Part shown: in pieces, positions 16,643 through 25,575 of the stretch
Numbering within the stretch: position 1 is the stretch's first letter
Layout of the letters: each line of letters starts with the position of its first letter
The notes under the pieces: model-generated
What the model was told of the DNA's origin: nothing
Seen by the model: the letters and a program-made list of their open reading frames with translations, nothing else
Database searches by the model: none
Translations under genes and position numbers: made by a program
Source of the DNA: Planctomicrobium piriforme
Lineage (GTDB): Bacteria > Planctomycetota > Planctomycetia > Planctomycetales > Planctomycetaceae
Direction of reading: 5' to 3'
Assembly: GCF_900113665.1 (NCBI RefSeq)
Contig: NZ_FOQD01000001.1
Span: 434,001 to 498,000, forward strand
DNA length: 64,000 nt

Positions 16643-18409
16643 TCAGTCGCGAGGAAACTCTTCGTTTAAAAGTCCAGAAACTCCCGCTGCGATGCCAGCC
16701 AAAGCAGCTCCTCGGTCAATCCCTGTCAGCGACGCGGCGGCTGACAGGGCCCAATCGGCGCGATGATTGAGAGAAGCCCTTTTGAAGATGTGCATCAGTA
16801 AGTCGGGGCGATCTGCTGGTAGAGTTTTTAACGCCGCCGAGAGCGCTGAAGGGTAGTCTTTGTTTCCTATCAGGATTCTCGCTCTCAAATCCTCACGCAG
16901 GTCGGGATTTGCCACCAGGTCAAGAATATCGATGGGAAAATTGGTCTCCTTCACAGCCAACCAGGCTTCAACGAGGTCAGCAATTTGTGAATCAGCTTTG
17001 ACATTCATGCCAGACTCGACCTGTCTTGCCAGTCGCTGACGCGTTTCATGAACGCAGGCGATGAGGCTTCTGCGAATAGCTTCATTCACCGGCTGCCGCT
17101 TCGCCCAGGCTGTCACGAAACCGCACAGCAGCTCTGTTCGGATCGGTTCTTTCTCAAGCTGAAACACTTGCAGTATTTGCTTCGCGACCGCATCGAACTC
17201 GCGGCTCGTTGCAGAACTTTTTGCCATGCGTTCTACGAATTCGATGCATGCGTACAGCCGACTGCTTCGAGCGCTGGTCAGTAATAATACTTCAAGAGCG
17301 TCGCGCCATCTTTGCTGATCCTGAAGTCTTTGGCTCAGCACATAGAACGCTGTGTCTTGATCTGAGGCAGGCACAGAATCGCCAATGAACTGTAGAGCCG
17401 GCGTCAGCGATTCCGGCGATCTCAGCGAGAGAAGGTGCAATGGCTCAGAGAGAGCATAGACGTTGAAGGGAGTCAGTTGGGTAATCTCGCGGGAGGTTTT
17501 GAGGAATTGCTCATTGTTTCCTTCATAGAAATAGGCTGTCGCCAGCGCTTCCAGAAGAAAGGGATAATTTTTTATTGTTCGATAGGCGTCGCAGAACTTA
17601 TTGACAATTATGGCTTTGCCCAACTTGGCATAAAGTTTGACTGCGCCGATCAACCGGAATGGCTGCTCCGAGTCTGCTGCGATCTCGATAGGAGGCGGAA
17701 AATGCTTGATCAGTAGCGAGAATGACTCTTCAGGTTGATTGAAACGGAACAGTTCCTCTGCCAGCAGTAATGCAAACTCTCCAGTTTCATCCTGAATCTG
17801 TTCAAGCTGCTTGATCGCTCCGGTCACATCCCCGAGCGAAGCCAGCGGAGCAATGACGCCAAAGAAGAGGAGATGTGCCTGGCAGTCAGTTGTCTTCAGA
17901 TGCGAAGCGACTACTGCGACTTCGTTGAAGCGACCTTGCCGGGTCAATTCGTCCGCCACTCCGGAGGCAATATTCAGCCGATCGTTATTGGTCATCGAAC
18001 CGCTGTCATCGGCAGCGTCGATCAAGGCCAGTGCTTCTTCAATCCGCCCCTGAAAGGCAAGTTCACCCCCCAGGGCGGATTCCACATCCAGGCGAGAAAA
18101 CGGGAAATCCACTTGTCGAGTGGCTTCGACGAACGCCGGCAAGCTGCCGATTTGATGGAGTCGAATTTTCAGGAGCAGTGTTCTGGCGAGAACGTTATCG
18201 AATGAAAGTCGATTTGCCTCGTCAACACTGGATGATGCAGCGATCAGAGTTTCGATGGCCTGTTGAGCAAGATTTGCAGGCTCATAATTCGCTTGCTCCG
18301 CGGGGTTCTGAGAATACAACAAACTGTCACTAATGATCAGGCAGGCAAAGCACGCCACGGCGTATGACCAAGAGCGAATCGAGGCCGTCTTTGCTCCAAA
18401 GTACGCCAT
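16643..18409 (-). CDS. Exported helical-repeat protein of unknown function
   Basis: A 588-aa protein with an N-terminal membrane or signal segment (about residues 12-33, SWSYAVACFACLIISDSLLYS) followed by long alpha-helical repeats of TPR character, e.g. GELAFQGRIEEALALIDAADDSG, VADELTRQGRFNEVAVVASHL and AYFYEGNNEQFLKTSREI. No catalytic motif was found. It begins 18 bases after the end of the gene at 18428, so the two are very likely one transcript. Codon use is less GC-biased than in the flanking metabolic genes. Function not recognised; a periplasmic scaffold role is only a guess. Confidence 0.75.
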   Translation of the reverse strand: MAYFGAKTASIRSWSYAVACFACLIISDSLLYSQNPAEQANYEPANLAQQAIETLIAASSSVDEANRLSFDNVLARTLLLKIRLHQIGSLPAFVEATRQVDFPFSRLDVESALGGELAFQGRIEEALALIDAADDSGSMTNNDRLNIASGVADELTRQGRFNEVAVVASHLKTTDCQAHLLFFGVIAPLASLGDVTGAIKQLEQIQDETGEFALLLAEELFRFNQPEESFSLLIKHFPPPIEIAADSEQPFRLIGAVKLYAKLGKAIIVNKFCDAYRTIKNYPFLLEALATAYFYEGNNEQFLKTSREITQLTPFNVYALSEPLHLLSLRSPESLTPALQFIGDSVPASDQDTAFYVLSQRLQDQQRWRDALEVLLLTSARSSRLYACIEFVERMAKSSATSREFDAVAKQILQVFQLEKEPIRTELLCGFVTAWAKRQPVNEAIRRSLIACVHETRQRLARQVESGMNVKADSQIADLVEAWLAVKETNFPIDILDLVANPDLREDLRARILIGNKDYPSALSAALKTLPADRPDLLMHIFKRASLNHRADWALSAAASLTGIDRGAALAGIAAGVSGLLNEEFPRD

Positions 18410-18427
18410 TTGCTGCTTCTCCGAGAT

Positions 18428-19153
18428 TCATTTCAAGTGCTCAATGATTGAGTGGGCATCGCCATAGTAGGTTGCGGTGGGGCCCTGGAACGTGCCGATC
18501 TTCCCATCCCTCGAAAGGAATTCGATTGATTCCCCTTTTTTGAGGCGATCCCACAAAATGCTTTCGAATTCGGCAGCTGTGAAATCGCGAGACGAGTTCC
18601 AAGGGATGCCCGATTGTCGAATCGCAATCACCGAAAAGCCGGATGCGATTTCATTGGACGGATGCTGCTCTGCTCCGGCCTCGTAGACAGCGACAAAACT
18701 TGTCCAATTCGCCGAGCCGCCGTCTCCTGCGATTCTTAAATTGCCAGGGGCTGAGAATGAAGTACAACCGGCGAGTCCCTGATTTGGCGGGAGCTGTGAT
18801 AATTCATTTTCAAGCAAAGGGGCGATCAGGCATCTCCACCCGACCTCCTTGCCTTGGTCGTCAGTTGTCACACGACGCAGGCTCCCTCTTTCCGAGTTCC
18901 ACTGGATGATGGCAAGCCGTATTCGTCCAAGTTTTCCTCGCACATGCGCCGATTCAACTTCCTTTGATTTTCGAAAATAGAAGGTGGATCCACAGAGCAG
19001 TAGCAGTATGGCTGCTGCAATGAATGCGGATGCAACAAACTGTTGTCTTGTTCCGTTCGTGCCAGGCATGCTTTTCACTCGGAATTGCGGTTCGGCATTG
19101 TCGGTTGGAACTTGCCCGCAGATTTCTCTTCCTGTGGGTGGAACGATGAACAT
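18428..19153 (-). CDS. Membrane-anchored reduced DUF1559-like protein
   Basis: Roughly 241 aa from ATG 19153; an ATG at 19069 giving 213 aa is as plausible and puts the transmembrane helix (VASAFIAAAILLLLCGSTFYF) close to the N-terminus. After the helix, the soluble part has features of the DUF1559 globular domain: a helix (LGRIRLAIIQWNSERG), GWRCLIAPLL, then SGIPWNSSRDFT matching the VPWT..DL segment, and TYYGDAHSII matching the GDGSV.FI end. It lacks the pilin GFTLIELLVV segment. The downstream partner is the helical-repeat protein at 16643. The role is unknown. Confidence 0.65.
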   Translation of the reverse strand: MFIVPPTGREICGQVPTDNAEPQFRVKSMPGTNGTRQQFVASAFIAAAILLLLCGSTFYFRKSKEVESAHVRGKLGRIRLAIIQWNSERGSLRRVTTDDQGKEVGWRCLIAPLLENELSQLPPNQGLAGCTSFSAPGNLRIAGDGGSANWTSFVAVYEAGAEQHPSNEIASGFSVIAIRQSGIPWNSSRDFTAAEFESILWDRLKKGESIEFLSRDGKIGTFQGPTATYYGDAHSIIEHLK

Positions 19154-19275
19154 GCTGTCCAAAGTAAACTTGAGAACGCCAAAGAGCGATTGTGTTGCCT
19201 CCTTGTTATTGCGCCAACGGTCTGGCAGACTGCACCCTCAATCGTTTGTCCGGACCAGTGCGGGGGTTTGGTTCA

Positions 19276-20301
19276 ATGTCCAGGAAGCTTCTGGCAGTCG
19301 CAATCGCGGCTGTTGCGGTCGTTGGGTACGTCGGGTATCAGGTCTGGCTGTCGAAGCAGTCTGCCCTGCCGCCAGGCATTGCGTCAGGCAATGGCCGGAT
19401 CGAGGCCAAGCTGGTGGATGTCTCTGCGAAAGAGCCGCTCCGCGTCAAGAAAATCTTGGTGGACGAGGGGGCGCTCGTCGAGCGCGGAGAAGTGCTGGTC
19501 CAGATGGACACTTCCACGCTCAACGCGGAACTCACCGAAGCGAAAGCCAAAGTGACATCGGCGCAGGAGCGGGAAGCGGCCGCCAGATCCTCGATTGTCC
19601 GCCGTCAAAGCGAGATCGATCTCGCGAAGCTCGAATTTGATCGCTACACCAAACTGCTCGAAAGCAACGCCGGGACCCAACAGGAATTCGACCGTCGCAA
19701 GTCGAATCTGGATATTCAAAAGGCATCATTGGCCGAGGATGAAGCCAAGTTGCGGACGGCCACGGAAGAAGTGGAAGTCGCCAAGGCTAACATGGCGACG
19801 TTCCAGACCCGCGTCGATGATGCGGTGCTGAAGTCGCCTGTTCGCGGTCGCGTTCTGTATCGGCTGGCGGAAGAGGGTGAAGTGCTCGCCGCCGGCGGGA
19901 AGGCATTGACGCTGGTGAATCTCGAAGACGTGTATATGGAGATCTTCCTGCCTTCGGAACAGGCCGCAAGGTTGAAAGTGGGAGCCGAGGCACGAGTGAC
20001 CGTGGATCACGCACCCGGTCGCGCAGCTGCGGCGAAGGTCTCTTTCGTGTCGCCGGAAGCGCAGTTCACCCCCAAGCAGGTCGAGACCAAAAGCGAACGC
20101 GACAAGCTGATGTTCCGTGTCAAGATTCGCGTCCCGGATGAGCTCGTCAGCTCGTATCTCGAACGGGTGAAAACCGGTGTGCGTGGCGTCGGGTATGTGA
20201 AGATCGACGAATCAGCGCAGTGGCCTCCCTTTCTGCAGAACGTCATCAATCCGCCGGACGATCCGACGGCGAAAAAAGCGGTTCCGCTCCCCTCGAAGTG
20301 A
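19276..20301 (+). CDS. HlyD-family periplasmic adaptor (YhiI/YbhG-like)
   Basis: Membrane-fusion subunit of an ABC exporter, 341 aa. A single N-terminal membrane anchor (LLAVAIAAVAVVGYVGYQVW) precedes the first half of the lipoyl domain (GRIEAKLVDVSAKEPLRVKKILVDEGALVERGEVL), a long coiled coil (about 80-180, with EQQEFDRRKSNLDIQ-type heptads) and the second lipoyl half (AVLKSPVRGRVLYRLAEEGEVLAAGG). The C-terminal beta domains follow. The start is ATG 19276; the frame is open from 19192. It is the first gene of a three-gene operon matching E. coli yhiI-rbbA-yhhJ in order. Confidence 0.9.
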   Translation: MSRKLLAVAIAAVAVVGYVGYQVWLSKQSALPPGIASGNGRIEAKLVDVSAKEPLRVKKILVDEGALVERGEVLVQMDTSTLNAELTEAKAKVTSAQEREAAARSSIVRRQSEIDLAKLEFDRYTKLLESNAGTQQEFDRRKSNLDIQKASLAEDEAKLRTATEEVEVAKANMATFQTRVDDAVLKSPVRGRVLYRLAEEGEVLAAGGKALTLVNLEDVYMEIFLPSEQAARLKVGAEARVTVDHAPGRAAAAKVSFVSPEAQFTPKQVETKSERDKLMFRVKIRVPDELVSSYLERVKTGVRGVGYVKIDESAQWPPFLQNVINPPDDPTAKKAVPLPSK

Positions 20302-20348
20302 TCTCCGTGCAGTGAGCATCGCTTAAGTCCCCTTCTCTTTCAGGCCCG

Positions 20349-23111
20349 ATGCCAGTGGCCGACTCCAGCAGTCATTCTGTTGTCTCTGTGACGGAGGTGA
20401 CCCACCGCTACGGCAAAACCGTGGCCCTGGATCGGCTGTCGCTCGAAGTGCCCAGCGGGCGGATGGTGGGCATCGTCGGCCCGGACGGCGTCGGCAAGTC
20501 GACGCTGATGGCGATTATCGCCGGGTCAAAAGTCCTTCAGCAGGGCAAAGTCCAGGTGCTGGGGGGAGACATCGCCGATGCCCGGCATCGGCGTTCTGCC
20601 TGTCCGCGCATTGCCTATATGCCGCAGGGGCTGGGGAAGAACCTGTATCTGGAGTTGAGCGTCTACGACAACGTCGATTTCATGGCGCAGCTGTTCGGCT
20701 TGTCGGCGGAGGAACGGCCAGCTCGAGTTCGCAGTCTGCTCGAAGCGACAGGCCTGGGGCCGTTCGCAGATCGTCCGGCGGGAAAACTCTCTGGCGGCAT
20801 GAAGCAAAAGGTCGGGCTGTGCGGCGCACTGGTGCATGACCCTGACCTGTTGATCCTCGATGAACCGACGACCGGGGTCGATCCCCTTTCGCGACGACAG
20901 TTCTGGACGCTGATTGATGATATCCGCGCTGACCGGCCCGGGATGAGCGTCATGATCTCGACCGCCTATATGGATGAGGCGCAGCAGTGGGACTGGATCG
21001 TCGCCATGGACGACGGCAAAGTCCTATCGACAGGTTCACCCGCCGAACTGATGAAGCGAACTGGAACCCGCGGTCTCGAAAAATGCTTCATCGCCTTGCT
21101 GCCTGAAGAAAAGCGGATGGGTCACCAGGAATTGGTAATTCCTCCCCGCCCGGCCGGCCAGACGGAAATTGCAATCGATGCCAAAGGACTCACCAGAAAG
21201 TTCGGCGACTTCGTGGCAGTAGACCATGTGACGCTTTCGATTGAACGGGGAGAGATCTTCGGGTTTCTCGGGTCCAACGGCTGCGGCAAATCGACGACGA
21301 TGAAAATGCTGACTGGGCTGCTCCCCCCCAGCGAAGGATCGGCGACGCTCTTCGGCAGCTCCGTTGAAGCCGGGAGCCTTGAGGTTCGGAAGAACCTGGG
21401 ATACATGACGCAGGCGTTTTCGCTCTACGGCGAACTGACCGTGCGCGAGAACCTGGTGCTGGATGCCCGGCTGTATCACATTCCCGTCGAGAAGGCGAAA
21501 GTCAGGATTGAAGAACTGGTCGACAAGTTCGGCCTGCGGTCGCACCTGGACGCATTGGCAGGCGACCTGCCGATGGGGCTGCGGCAACGGTTGTCGCTGG
21601 CGGTGGCGGTATTGCACGAACCGCAGATGCTGATTCTTGATGAACCGACGTCAGGGGTCGATCCGGTCGCGCGAGACAGTTTCTGGGAATTGCTGATTGA
21701 CCTTTCGCGGACGCAGGGGGTCACCATCTTTGTGACGACCCACTTTATGAATGAGGGGATGCGTTGCGACCGGATTTCGCTGATGAATGCCGGTCAGGTG
21801 CTCGCCTGTGATGCTCCGCAAAAACTGATCGATGATCGCGGCGCCGCGAATCTGGAAGAGGCGTTCATCGGCTACATGGAAGATGCGATCGCCAAGAACT
21901 CCCGAGGGGATGCCAGTCCTGAGAGTCCTGCAAAGGCTGCAAAAGAAGTCTCCGCGACATCGCACGAGCCGCAGTCTTCATCCCGCGTGGCGCTGGGGCG
22001 GATGCTCGCCTACACCAAGAATGAAACGGTGCAGATTCTTCGCGACCCGGTACGACTGCTGTTTGCGTTCGTCGGCTCGGCGCTGTTGATGCTGGCGTTT
22101 GGGTTTGGCCTGACGACCGACATCGAGCACATTCGCTACTCCACGCTGGACCAGGATCGGACGCCGGAGAGCCGGACGTATCTCGAACAGTTTTTTGGAA
22201 CGAGCCGGTATTTCACTCCGACCCCGCCTGTCAGTTCATCGGCAGAGGCGTTCGCGCGATTGCAAGCGGATGAAATCTCACTGCTGCTGGAGATTCCTCC
22301 CAACTTCGGACGGGACATCCGCAAGGAACTCTCGGCCGAAGTGCTGGCGCTGATCGACGGCGCGGACACGTTCCGCGGTGAGAATGTGGCCCAGTATGTT
22401 CAGGGAGTGCAAAGAACGCTGCTCGAAGATCCGGCCAACGGCCTGCAGTACGATTCGCCAGTGGGGACTGCCAAGATCGAAGACCGTTACATGTACAACC
22501 CCACGTTCCAGAGCATCTACTCGATCGTCCCCAGCGTCCCGGCCCTGCTGCTGATTCTGATTCCCGCCATTCTGATGGCGGTGAGCATCGTGCGAGAAAA
22601 AGAGCTGGGTTCGATCATCAACTTCTATGTCACGCCGACGCGACGGATCGAATACCTGTTGGGCAAGCAGATCCCCTACATCGTCATTGGGATGCTGAAT
22701 TTCTTCATCCTGGTCGCCATGGCATTGATTGTGTTTGGTGTGCCGATCAAGGGGAGCTTCCTGATGCTCACTCTGTGTACGCTGCTGTATGTGACCGTGA
22801 CGACGGGCATCGGGATGGTGATTTCGATCTTCACCAGCAGTCAAGTTGCCGCCGTCTTCATCACGGCGATCGTCACGATCATGCCGACGGTGCAGTTTTC
22901 GGGACTGCTGCAGCCGGTGTCGACGCTCGAAGGGCGTGCCCGACTGATCGGTTCGATCTGGCCGACGACGTATTACATGCACTCGAGCGTCGGGGCCTAT
23001 ACCAAAGGGCTGCGGCCTGAGTTGATGCTGCAGGATCTCCTGTTTCTGGCCGCTTGCATCCCGATCCTGTGGCTGGTGAGTGCCGTTGGGCTGAGAAAGC
23101 AGGAGCAATGA
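20349..23111 (+). CDS. RbbA-type ABC exporter: two ATPase domains fused to ABC-2 permease
   Basis: A 920-aa protein with ATPase domain 1 (about 10-235; Walker A GPDGVGKST, signature LSGGMKQKVGLCGAL, Walker B LLILDEPTTGVDP), ATPase domain 2 (about 275-500; GSNGCGKST, a degenerate signature LPMGLRQRLSLAVAV, Walker B MLILDEPTSGVDP) and an ABC-2 membrane domain (about 555-915) with one N-terminal helix, a large extracytoplasmic loop and five C-terminal helices. It has the RbbA architecture. The neighbours supply an adaptor and a second ABC-2 permease, so the unit should export a substrate across the envelope, possibly through a TolC-like channel. The substrate is unknown (drug, lipid or metal). 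The following gene overlaps it by four bases. Confidence 0.92.
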   Translation: MPVADSSSHSVVSVTEVTHRYGKTVALDRLSLEVPSGRMVGIVGPDGVGKSTLMAIIAGSKVLQQGKVQVLGGDIADARHRRSACPRIAYMPQGLGKNLYLELSVYDNVDFMAQLFGLSAEERPARVRSLLEATGLGPFADRPAGKLSGGMKQKVGLCGALVHDPDLLILDEPTTGVDPLSRRQFWTLIDDIRADRPGMSVMISTAYMDEAQQWDWIVAMDDGKVLSTGSPAELMKRTGTRGLEKCFIALLPEEKRMGHQELVIPPRPAGQTEIAIDAKGLTRKFGDFVAVDHVTLSIERGEIFGFLGSNGCGKSTTMKMLTGLLPPSEGSATLFGSSVEAGSLEVRKNLGYMTQAFSLYGELTVRENLVLDARLYHIPVEKAKVRIEELVDKFGLRSHLDALAGDLPMGLRQRLSLAVAVLHEPQMLILDEPTSGVDPVARDSFWELLIDLSRTQGVTIFVTTHFMNEGMRCDRISLMNAGQVLACDAPQKLIDDRGAANLEEAFIGYMEDAIAKNSRGDASPESPAKAAKEVSATSHEPQSSSRVALGRMLAYTKNETVQILRDPVRLLFAFVGSALLMLAFGFGLTTDIEHIRYSTLDQDRTPESRTYLEQFFGTSRYFTPTPPVSSSAEAFARLQADEISLLLEIPPNFGRDIRKELSAEVLALIDGADTFRGENVAQYVQGVQRTLLEDPANGLQYDSPVGTAKIEDRYMYNPTFQSIYSIVPSVPALLLILIPAILMAVSIVREKELGSIINFYVTPTRRIEYLLGKQIPYIVIGMLNFFILVAMALIVFGVPIKGSFLMLTLCTLLYVTVTTGIGMVISIFTSSQVAAVFITAIVTIMPTVQFSGLLQPVSTLEGRARLIGSIWPTTYYMHSSVGAYTKGLRPELMLQDLLFLAACIPILWLVSAVGLRKQEQ

Positions 23112-24238
23112 ACTCGACGTCACTGCTCAATATCTTCTGGCTGAGCCTGAAAGAACTTCGCAGCCTGGCCAGCGACAAGGTCATGTTGCTGTTTGTGATC
23201 TATGCGTTCACCGCGGCGATCTATGTGCAGGCGACGGGCACCTCGAGCGAAGTCAACAATGCGTCGATTGCCTTCGTCGATGAAGACGGCTCGGCGTTGT
23301 CGAAGGAGCTGATCAACGCGTTTTACCCGCCGCGGTTTCAGCAGCCGCAGACGATCAATGCGGAAGATGTCGAAGACGCGATGGACGAGGGGCGATTCAT
23401 GTTCGTCGTGGCCATTCCGCCGCGGTTCGAGCTGGATCTGGTCGCCGGGCGTGAAGCCCGGATTCAGCTCAACATCGACGCCACGGCGATGCAACAGGCG
23501 GGAGTTGGATCGGGATACATCAAGAACATTCTCAACGATCGGGTGGCCAGCTTCCTCAGCCGGACCGATCAGACCAGACGCTCTCCGATCAACCTGGTGA
23601 TCCGCAAGCTGTTCAATCCCAACGGCATCTCGTCGTGGCGGACGAGCGTGGTGGCGATCATCAACCAGATTACGCTGCTGACCGTCGTTCTGACCGGGGC
23701 GGCGGTGTTGCGGGAACGGGAGCATGGGACGCTGGAGCACTTGCTGGTGATGCCGCTCAGCGCTTTTGAAATCGCGATGGCCAAGGTGCTGGCGAACGGC
23801 CTTGTGATTTTGATAGCAACGATCGCTGCGATGTTTCTGATTGTGAGATGGGCGTTGCAGGTGCCTTTCGCGGGTTCGGTCCCGCTGTGGCTCGCAGGGG
23901 TGGTGCTGTATCTCTTTTTCGCGACGGCCCTGGGAATCTTTCTGGGGACGATCTCTCGCACAATGGCCCAGTTTTCACTGCTCATCATCCTGGTGGTGAT
24001 TGTGCTGCAGTTGCTTTCAGGCGGTTCCACCCCGGTTGAGAGCCAGCCGACATGGCTGCAATACCTGACGTTCCTGCTGCCCTCCCGGCACTTCGTGAGC
24101 TTCTCGCAGATCATCATCTTTCGCGGCGGCGGTCTGAGCGCGGTGTGGCCGCAGTTTTTGACGGTGGGCGGCATCGGCCTGGTTTTTTTCATCTACAGCC
24201 TGACGCTGTTCCACAAATCGATTGCAGTGTCAAAGTAA
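23108..24238 (+). CDS. ABC-2 type permease (YhhJ-like)
   Basis: Membrane subunit of 376 aa completing the exporter. It has an N-terminal helix (DKVMLLFVIYAFTAAIYVQA), a soluble extracytoplasmic domain and a C-terminal five-helix block with the conserved LREREHGTLEHLLVMPLSAFEIAMAKVLANG and the PTWLQYLTFLLPSRHFVSFSQIIIFRG loop of the YhhJ/YbhR family. The ATG overlaps the preceding stop (ATGA) and is preceded by AGGAGC, so translation is coupled to the RbbA-type protein. The gene ends the operon. Confidence 0.92.
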   Translation: MNSTSLLNIFWLSLKELRSLASDKVMLLFVIYAFTAAIYVQATGTSSEVNNASIAFVDEDGSALSKELINAFYPPRFQQPQTINAEDVEDAMDEGRFMFVVAIPPRFELDLVAGREARIQLNIDATAMQQAGVGSGYIKNILNDRVASFLSRTDQTRRSPINLVIRKLFNPNGISSWRTSVVAIINQITLLTVVLTGAAVLREREHGTLEHLLVMPLSAFEIAMAKVLANGLVILIATIAAMFLIVRWALQVPFAGSVPLWLAGVVLYLFFATALGIFLGTISRTMAQFSLLIILVVIVLQLLSGGSTPVESQPTWLQYLTFLLPSRHFVSFSQIIIFRGGGLSAVWPQFLTVGGIGLVFFIYSLTLFHKSIAVSK

Positions 24239-24354
24239 GGTCATCCGCGAATCTGCGGGGAACTTGCCTTCTTCATGCCGGTTGCATAACACGCTCATCC
24301 GCTACCAGTAGAACAATCGTTAAATTGGTACGGCGAATGCAACGAGGATTAAGG

Positions 24355-24388
24355 GCATCGAAAACCCCTGCTTTGGCGGGGGCGATGT
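24355..24388. repeat. Nested hairpin downstream of the exporter operon
   Basis: CATCG at 24356-24360 pairs with CGATG at 24383-24387, and inside it CCCC (24365-24368) and GC pair with GC and GGGG (24378-24381), leaving a short TTTG loop and an internal AAAA. It could mark the 3' end of the exporter mRNA, although no U-run follows. It is the first structured element in the 617-base gene-free stretch 24239-24855. Confidence 0.4.
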
Positions 24389-24513
24389 TAAACAGTCTTA
24401 TCATTTCCGTTCGCGCCTTGAACGGCAGTGGACGATGGGTGAAACGAGCCTCGTCGGGTGTTGCAGAAAAGCAACATGACGGCAACATGTGTGGCGTATG
24501 CTGCACATTCTTT

Positions 24514-24766
24514 TCAAGTCACCGCTGCTGCGTGACTTGAGTTCAGTGTCCGCACTGCGCGGGGCCGCATTCGTAATCTGAACGTTACGAAACGGCATCG
24601 GACCTGCCTTTTCGGTCAGGGTTGCGTCGCGTGCTCGCAAGGGCGATGCGCCGCACATGGCCGGCGGTTCGCTCAACGGGCGCGACGGCGAATCGCCAGG
24701 CCAGACCGCGCCGGCAGGCTGACTCTCTCCGGATCGGTTGCAGGTCACAAGTCAGTGTGACCTGCA
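24514..24766. promoter_or_regulatory. Three perfect palindromes upstream of the Flp-like pilin gene
   Basis: The 617-base gap before the pilin gene contains no gene but three exact inverted repeats: TCAAGTCAC (24514-24522) with GTGACTTGA (24532-24540), TTCGTAA (24570-24576) with TTACGAA (24585-24591), and TGCAGGTCACA (24739-24749) with TGTGACCTGCA (24756-24766). Arms are 9, 7 and 11 bases. Their size suits operators for dimeric regulators or hairpins in a long leader. No regulator gene adjoins. Confidence 0.5.
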
Positions 24767-24855
24767 GGCTGCACGCTGCCAGGTGGATCAGACCAGGCAG
24801 GGGACCGCGCGCTCATGACGAACACCATCACACAGATAACGCGGGAAATTCAACA

Positions 24856-25182
24856 ATGATCCGTCAACTGCTGAACGATGAAGCCGGTTTCATCGTCTCT
24901 GCTGAACTCGTGCTGGTCGCGACCATTCTCGTCTTGGGATTGATCGTCGGCCTGAGCCAGGTTCACTATGCCGTCGTCGAAGAAATGAACGACGTGGCGA
25001 AGGCCATCGGCTCGCTGAATCAGTCTTACTACTACACTGGCTTCACGGCAGAGAAAGCTTCCGGCGCGCTGAAAAGCGGCACCTACGGCTCGACCTTCCA
25101 TGACGCCATCGACGAAGGTGACGCGAACTGCGCCGCCATCGCTTGCGACCCTCCGGTTGCGGAATGCTCCGGCCCGTTCTAG
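24856..25182 (+). CDS. Flp-family (type IVb) pilin-like protein
   Basis: A short 108-aa protein with an N-terminus MIRQLLNDEAGFIVSAELVL that resembles Flp/Tad major pilins: a short positively charged leader, Gly before a hydrophobic helix with a Glu at position 5 or so of the mature part (F-I-V-S-A-E-L), then about 20 hydrophobic residues (LVLVATILVLGLIVGLSQV). The soluble remainder is polar, with paired Cys (ANCAAIACDPPVAECSG), and ends in GPF. The ATG at 24856 is chosen because everything upstream is non-coding in character. No Tad assembly genes are in the window, so machinery would be encoded elsewhere. Confidence 0.7.
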   Translation: MIRQLLNDEAGFIVSAELVLVATILVLGLIVGLSQVHYAVVEEMNDVAKAIGSLNQSYYYTGFTAEKASGALKSGTYGSTFHDAIDEGDANCAAIACDPPVAECSGPF

Positions 25183-25226
25183 AGCAGTTTGCTCAACCGG
25201 GCGTCCGTGTCGTACGGAGTTTTTAC
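25183..25226 (+). terminator. 3' element of the pilin gene, shared with the DUF1559 gene
   Basis: Directly after the stop codon comes GAGCAGTTTGCTC (GAGCA/TGCTC hairpin), ACCGGGCG, then CCGT...ACGG with a run of five T residues at 25220-25224, an intrinsic-terminator shape. Almost the same string, including hairpin, ACCGGG and TTTTTAC, follows the stop of the DUF1559 gene at 31173. Confidence 0.6.
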
Positions 25227-25319
25227 CAATTGAATTGCTGAATTCCGCGGGGCAAGATCGGGCAATTCATTTCGCGGATTGCTCTTACCACCGACCAGAT
25301 CTCGCCTGCTGAACAACAC

Positions 25320-25351
25320 AGCCTGCCGGCAACTTGCCGACAGGCTATTTT
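25320..25351. terminator. Strong hairpin with T-run
   Basis: AGCCTG-CCGGCAA at 25320-25332 pairs with TTGCCG-CAGGCT at about 25334-25346 (one mismatch) and is followed by ATTTT. It lies between the pilin gene and the converging TIGR03032 gene, in a 393-base gap whose right half (25352-25575) holds nothing I recognise. It is likely a terminator for transcripts from the left. Confidence 0.6.
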
Positions 25352-25575
25352 CGTTGGTGATGACGACTGCCCTCGATCCTCAAGTGCACTTCGCCGCCGA
25401 ACGGTGTGAGGCGTCGTCACCTCTGTTGTTCGCAAGTTCGATGCGATCATTACCGGTTGCAGGTTTGCCCCAGGGCAGACGCTGTTGTGCGTGCCACACA
25501 TGCGAGATCGCGAATTTGCTTCACGCTTGCCCGAATCTCCTGCCATTTGCTGGGCAGAGAGACATTGAATCGAGA

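Noticed and set aside
24364..24540. Possible riboswitch or small RNA in the hairpin-rich stretch after the exporter operon
   Set aside because: No known riboswitch core (TPP, SAM, cobalamin, c-di-GMP) could be matched by eye; kept only as palindromes.
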